Under the pieces are notes generated by a model. That model was not told the origin of the DNA. It did not search any database and worked only from the letters and a program-made list of their open reading frames with translations. The position numbers and the translations under genes were made by a program. DNA of 23,833 nucleotides from JAXHTH01 sp034211115. Lineage in GTDB: Bacteria; Planctomycetota; Phycisphaerae; Phycisphaerales; SM1A02. The stretch is taken from contig JAXHTH010000198.1 in the NCBI GenBank assembly GCA_034211115.1, forward strand, positions 1-23,833, given 5' to 3'. The first letter of the stretch is position 1; each line of letters begins with the position of its first letter. Positions 21,972 to 23,833 of the stretch are shown piece after piece.

Positions 21972-21999
21972 AACTTACCGCGCGACGACCCCGTGTCAA
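21972..21999 (-). promoter_or_regulatory. promoter upstream of the small exported protein
   Basis: On the minus strand a consensus TTGACA (21999-21994) is followed after 16 bp by TAAGTT (21977-21972), a weak -10. The predicted start is near 21965. Transcription would meet the hairpin at 21916-21952 at once and, if it reads through, reach the GTG at 21760 after a leader of about 205 bases. Confidence 0.5.
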
Positions 22000-22000
22000 G

Positions 22001-22475
22001 TGAGAAGACGGCATCTTTAAGACGATTTTGCCTCATTTCGCTCCGGCTGTCTCCTCCCGCGTCTGCCGATCAATGCCCGCCGCTTTGCGGGTGAGCCGAA
22101 TCCCCCGAGAAATGGCGGAATCGTGCAGGCAGCCCACGTCCGGAGGACGGCGCCCGGAGCCGGCGGGTGAAGTCGGAGCCATCTCTTTTTTCTCGACTCC
22201 GTCGGCACCGGAGGCCGTCGGATGCGGGGCGGAGATGCGCAAGTCTCTGTCATGAAGTGGCTAACAGCTCAGAAGGCATCCTTCGCCCGTTCGGAAGGAC
22301 GACCCGATGGGGGGCTGCGCGATGTCGGCCCGGTCGTGACTTTCCGCTGTAAGTGCTGCAAACACGAGGTTTAGAGAAGAGAGGCCCCGGAGCCTTCGTC
22401 GTCTTTCCCCGCCTGTGGCCCTCTGGCGGACGATGGCCGGCGCTGGCCCCAGCCCCCTCCTCCCCCTTTACGGAG
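22001..22475. other. 475-base stretch without a recognisable gene
   Basis: None of the short frames here looks like a protein. I looked for and did not find the conserved motifs of tmRNA, RNase P RNA, 6S RNA or SRP RNA on either strand. Visible structure is limited to a TCCTTC/GAAGGA hairpin near 22279-22299, a run of six T at about 22185-22191, and a short AGGC/GCCT hairpin followed by CTCTCTTCTC on the minus strand near 22370-22395, which might be a weak terminator for the M50 protease gene. Confidence 0.4.
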
Positions 22476-23630
22476 TCACCCCCAGGGCGCCTTTTGCCCC
22501 TCCTCCAGCTCCATCTTCAGCGAAAGGAACCGCATCAGGTCCTTCATGGCGAGAATCCCCGCCACTCGGCCGTTCTCGGACACGAGCAGCCGCGACGTGC
22601 CGGTCCGGCTCATGCGTCGGAAGGCGTCGATCGCGTCGGCGTCGGCGTCGATCGTGTTCTCGTCGTCGCTGGCCCGCACGATGTCCGAGAGGTGAATCCG
22701 CGACCACTCGTCGCGCGGGATGTCACGGACCTGTTCGCTGGCCACCCAGCCGATGAGTTCGCCGCCCTCGCGGACGGGAAACATCTTGTAGTGATGGGCG
22801 AGGATGTAATCATCGACGAGCGACTGGACGGTGATGTCCGGCGGGACGGTGATCGGATCGGTCTTCATGAAGCGGCGCACCGGCTCGCCCTCCAGCGCGC
22901 GGCGGATGAGGACGTGCTGATAGGAAGCGCGGGCGGCGTTGAAGATGAACAGCCCCAGCAGGAACCACCACATTCCCGCCACGAAGGCGCCGGCGATGAC
23001 GCTCAGCACGCCGAGGCCGATGAGGGCGACGCCGAACCCGCGGCCGATGCTGGCGGTGATCCGCGTCGCCCAGCGCAGGTCGTCCTTCCACCACCAGAGC
23101 AGGGCGCGAAGCACCCGCCCCCCGTCCAGGGGGAAGGCGGGGACGAGGTTGAACGCGACGAGCACGCCGTTCAGCAGCGCCAGGTATCCGGCCACTCCGG
23201 CGCAGGCGGCCAACGCGGCGCCGCCGCCCGGGGTCAGGGCGCAGGCGATCCAGGCCACGGCGAGCACGCCGGCCACGAGCACGCTGGCGATGGGGCCCGC
23301 GATGGCGACCAGCCCCTCGGCCCGCGGGCCGGGCGGTTCGCCGGTCATCTCCGCCACCCCGCCGAAGATGAAGAGGGTGATGCCCTTCATCTCCACCCCG
23401 CACCGCCGGGCCACCAGCGCGTGGGCGAGTTCGTGCACGATGATCGAGGCGAAGAGCCCCGCCGTGGCCGCCACCGCCATCATCCAGTGCGTGCTCGTGG
23501 CCAGTTCCTTGTACTGGTCGGGAAACAGCCCCGCCCCCAGCGACCACGCGATGAGCACGGCGATGATGATCCAGCTCGGGTGAAGCCGGATGGGAATGCC
23601 GAACAGTCTGAGAAAGGTGAGTCCGCTCAC
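22476..23630 (-). CDS. M50-family membrane metalloprotease (site-2 protease type) with two CBS domains
   Basis: A 384-residue intramembrane zinc protease with C-terminal regulatory domains. Seen: the N-terminal FLRLFGIPIRLHPSW, typical of this subgroup; the zinc motif HELAH (H66, E67, H70); the second metal ligand in NLVPAFPLDGGR (D169); about six membrane segments; then two CBS domains (about 252-305 and 318-372) joined by a stretch containing EWSRIHLSDIVRASDDE. All catalytic residues are present. CBS domains usually bind adenine nucleotides and could gate activity. Such proteases cut within the membrane, often releasing anti-sigma factors; the substrate here is unknown. The start GTG at 23630 follows AGAGGT nine bases upstream; the in-frame GTG at 23669 has no ribosome site and would add 13 residues. 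Confidence 0.93.
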   Translation of the reverse strand: MSGLTFLRLFGIPIRLHPSWIIIAVLIAWSLGAGLFPDQYKELATSTHWMMAVAATAGLFASIIVHELAHALVARRCGVEMKGITLFIFGGVAEMTGEPPGPRAEGLVAIAGPIASVLVAGVLAVAWIACALTPGGGAALAACAGVAGYLALLNGVLVAFNLVPAFPLDGGRVLRALLWWWKDDLRWATRITASIGRGFGVALIGLGVLSVIAGAFVAGMWWFLLGLFIFNAARASYQHVLIRRALEGEPVRRFMKTDPITVPPDITVQSLVDDYILAHHYKMFPVREGGELIGWVASEQVRDIPRDEWSRIHLSDIVRASDDENTIDADADAIDAFRRMSRTGTSRLLVSENGRVAGILAMKDLMRFLSLKMELEEGQKAPWG

Positions 23631-23702
23631 GGGCGCGATACCTCTTCCCGGGCGATCGTCGCAGGGCACGGCGGGCCGATGCGCCCGGCCCGCCGGCGCG
23701 CG

Positions 23703-23833
23703 TCAGATCCAGTAGCGCGGCCGGCCGTAGTAGTCATACAGCCGCTCTTCATAGGTGCGGTTGACCGGTTCGGCCGGATCGTACTCGGGGCTGTTCCTGA
23801 CCTCCTCCTGCGTGAGGGCGACCTCGACGCGGC
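23703..23833 (-). CDS. PRC-barrel domain protein, C-terminal end (rest outside window)
   Basis: The last 42 or so codons of a minus-strand gene that continues beyond the window edge. It ends in VRNSPEYDPAEPVNRTYEER followed by LYDYYGRPRYWI and TGA (23703-23705). The pattern of Ser-Pro-Glu-Tyr-Asp-Pro, Pro-Val-Asn-Arg-x-Tyr-Glu and a terminal Tyr-Tyr-Gly-Arg-Pro-x-Tyr-Trp is the usual tail of stand-alone PRC-barrel proteins, small beta-barrel proteins of uncertain function. The M50 gene follows 72 bases downstream on the same strand and may be cotranscribed. The call rests only on the tail. Confidence 0.7.
   Translation of the reverse strand, partial: RVEVALTQEEVRNSPEYDPAEPVNRTYEERLYDYYGRPRYWI

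Noticed and set aside
22345..22375. TAAGTG...CAAACACGAGGTTTA as a recombination attachment site
   Set aside because: It looks vaguely like a recombinase core, but the arms are not complementary over more than three bases, and there is no integrase or duplicated copy in the window.
22001..22475. tmRNA, RNase P RNA or 6S RNA in the gap
   Set aside because: No GGTTCGA T-arm with paired ends, no GAGGAAAGTC-type P4 element, and no long imperfect hairpin with a central bubble were found on either strand.

Overview
The window is GC-rich DNA that most likely comes from a planctomycete, probably class Phycisphaerae. The main clues are a secreted subtilisin that ends in a type-I dockerin pair whose last residue is Cys, several membrane proteins carrying the C-terminal zinc ribbon of the form CxxCGYxLRxLP...CPECG, a DUF4139 protein, and an exosortase fused to an EpsI-like domain. 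This assignment is inference from protein style; no rRNA or other marker gene is present. I see no transposase, integrase, CRISPR array or phage gene, and the region reads as ordinary chromosome.

Layout. 1-1631 (+): the 3' end of acetyl-CoA synthetase, a strong terminator, and a CDF cation transporter. 1645-3137 (-): a DUF89/ARMT1-like protein translationally coupled to a DUF1847 cysteine-rich protein. 3217-3287 (-): tRNA-Gln(CTG) with its own promoter and terminator. 3671-7565 (-): an OmpH/Skp-like protein, a double zf-TFIIB zinc-ribbon protein, a small CxxC protein and lepA. 7746-9255 (-): three small membrane zinc-ribbon paralogues. 9386-9539 (-): a promoter and terminator that together define a candidate RNA of about 120 nt. 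9897-12362 (+): the dockerin-tailed subtilisin, followed by a 13-bp terminator. 12615-13199 (+): a zinc-ribbon Mrr-like nuclease. 13472-15073 (+): a DUF4139 protein. 15186-17726 (+): an OmpR-type response regulator and its histidine kinase. 17741-19327 (-): a polytopic GT-C-like protein. 19594-21297 (+): exosortase-EpsI fusion. 21251-21760 (-): a small exported protein with a C-terminal helix and Arg cluster, overlapping the exosortase gene tail to tail. 21761-22475: a long stretch with a promoter and attenuator-like hairpin but no convincing gene. 22476-23630 (-): an M50 protease with CBS domains. 23703-23833 (-): the end of a PRC-barrel protein.

Functional themes. The cell-envelope genes (OmpH, GT-C protein, exosortase, its possible substrate, M50 protease, secreted protease, two-component system) dominate the second half. 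Zinc-ribbon and CxxC proteins are unusually frequent in the first half. The most unusual non-coding feature is a set of six short tandem arrays of 7-mers or 8-mers, each with a different unit, each lying within a few bases of a stop codon or just upstream of a start. A second is the candidate small RNA at 9386-9506. Many long antisense reading frames exist, but they are the expected result of GC-rich codon usage and are not reported as genes.
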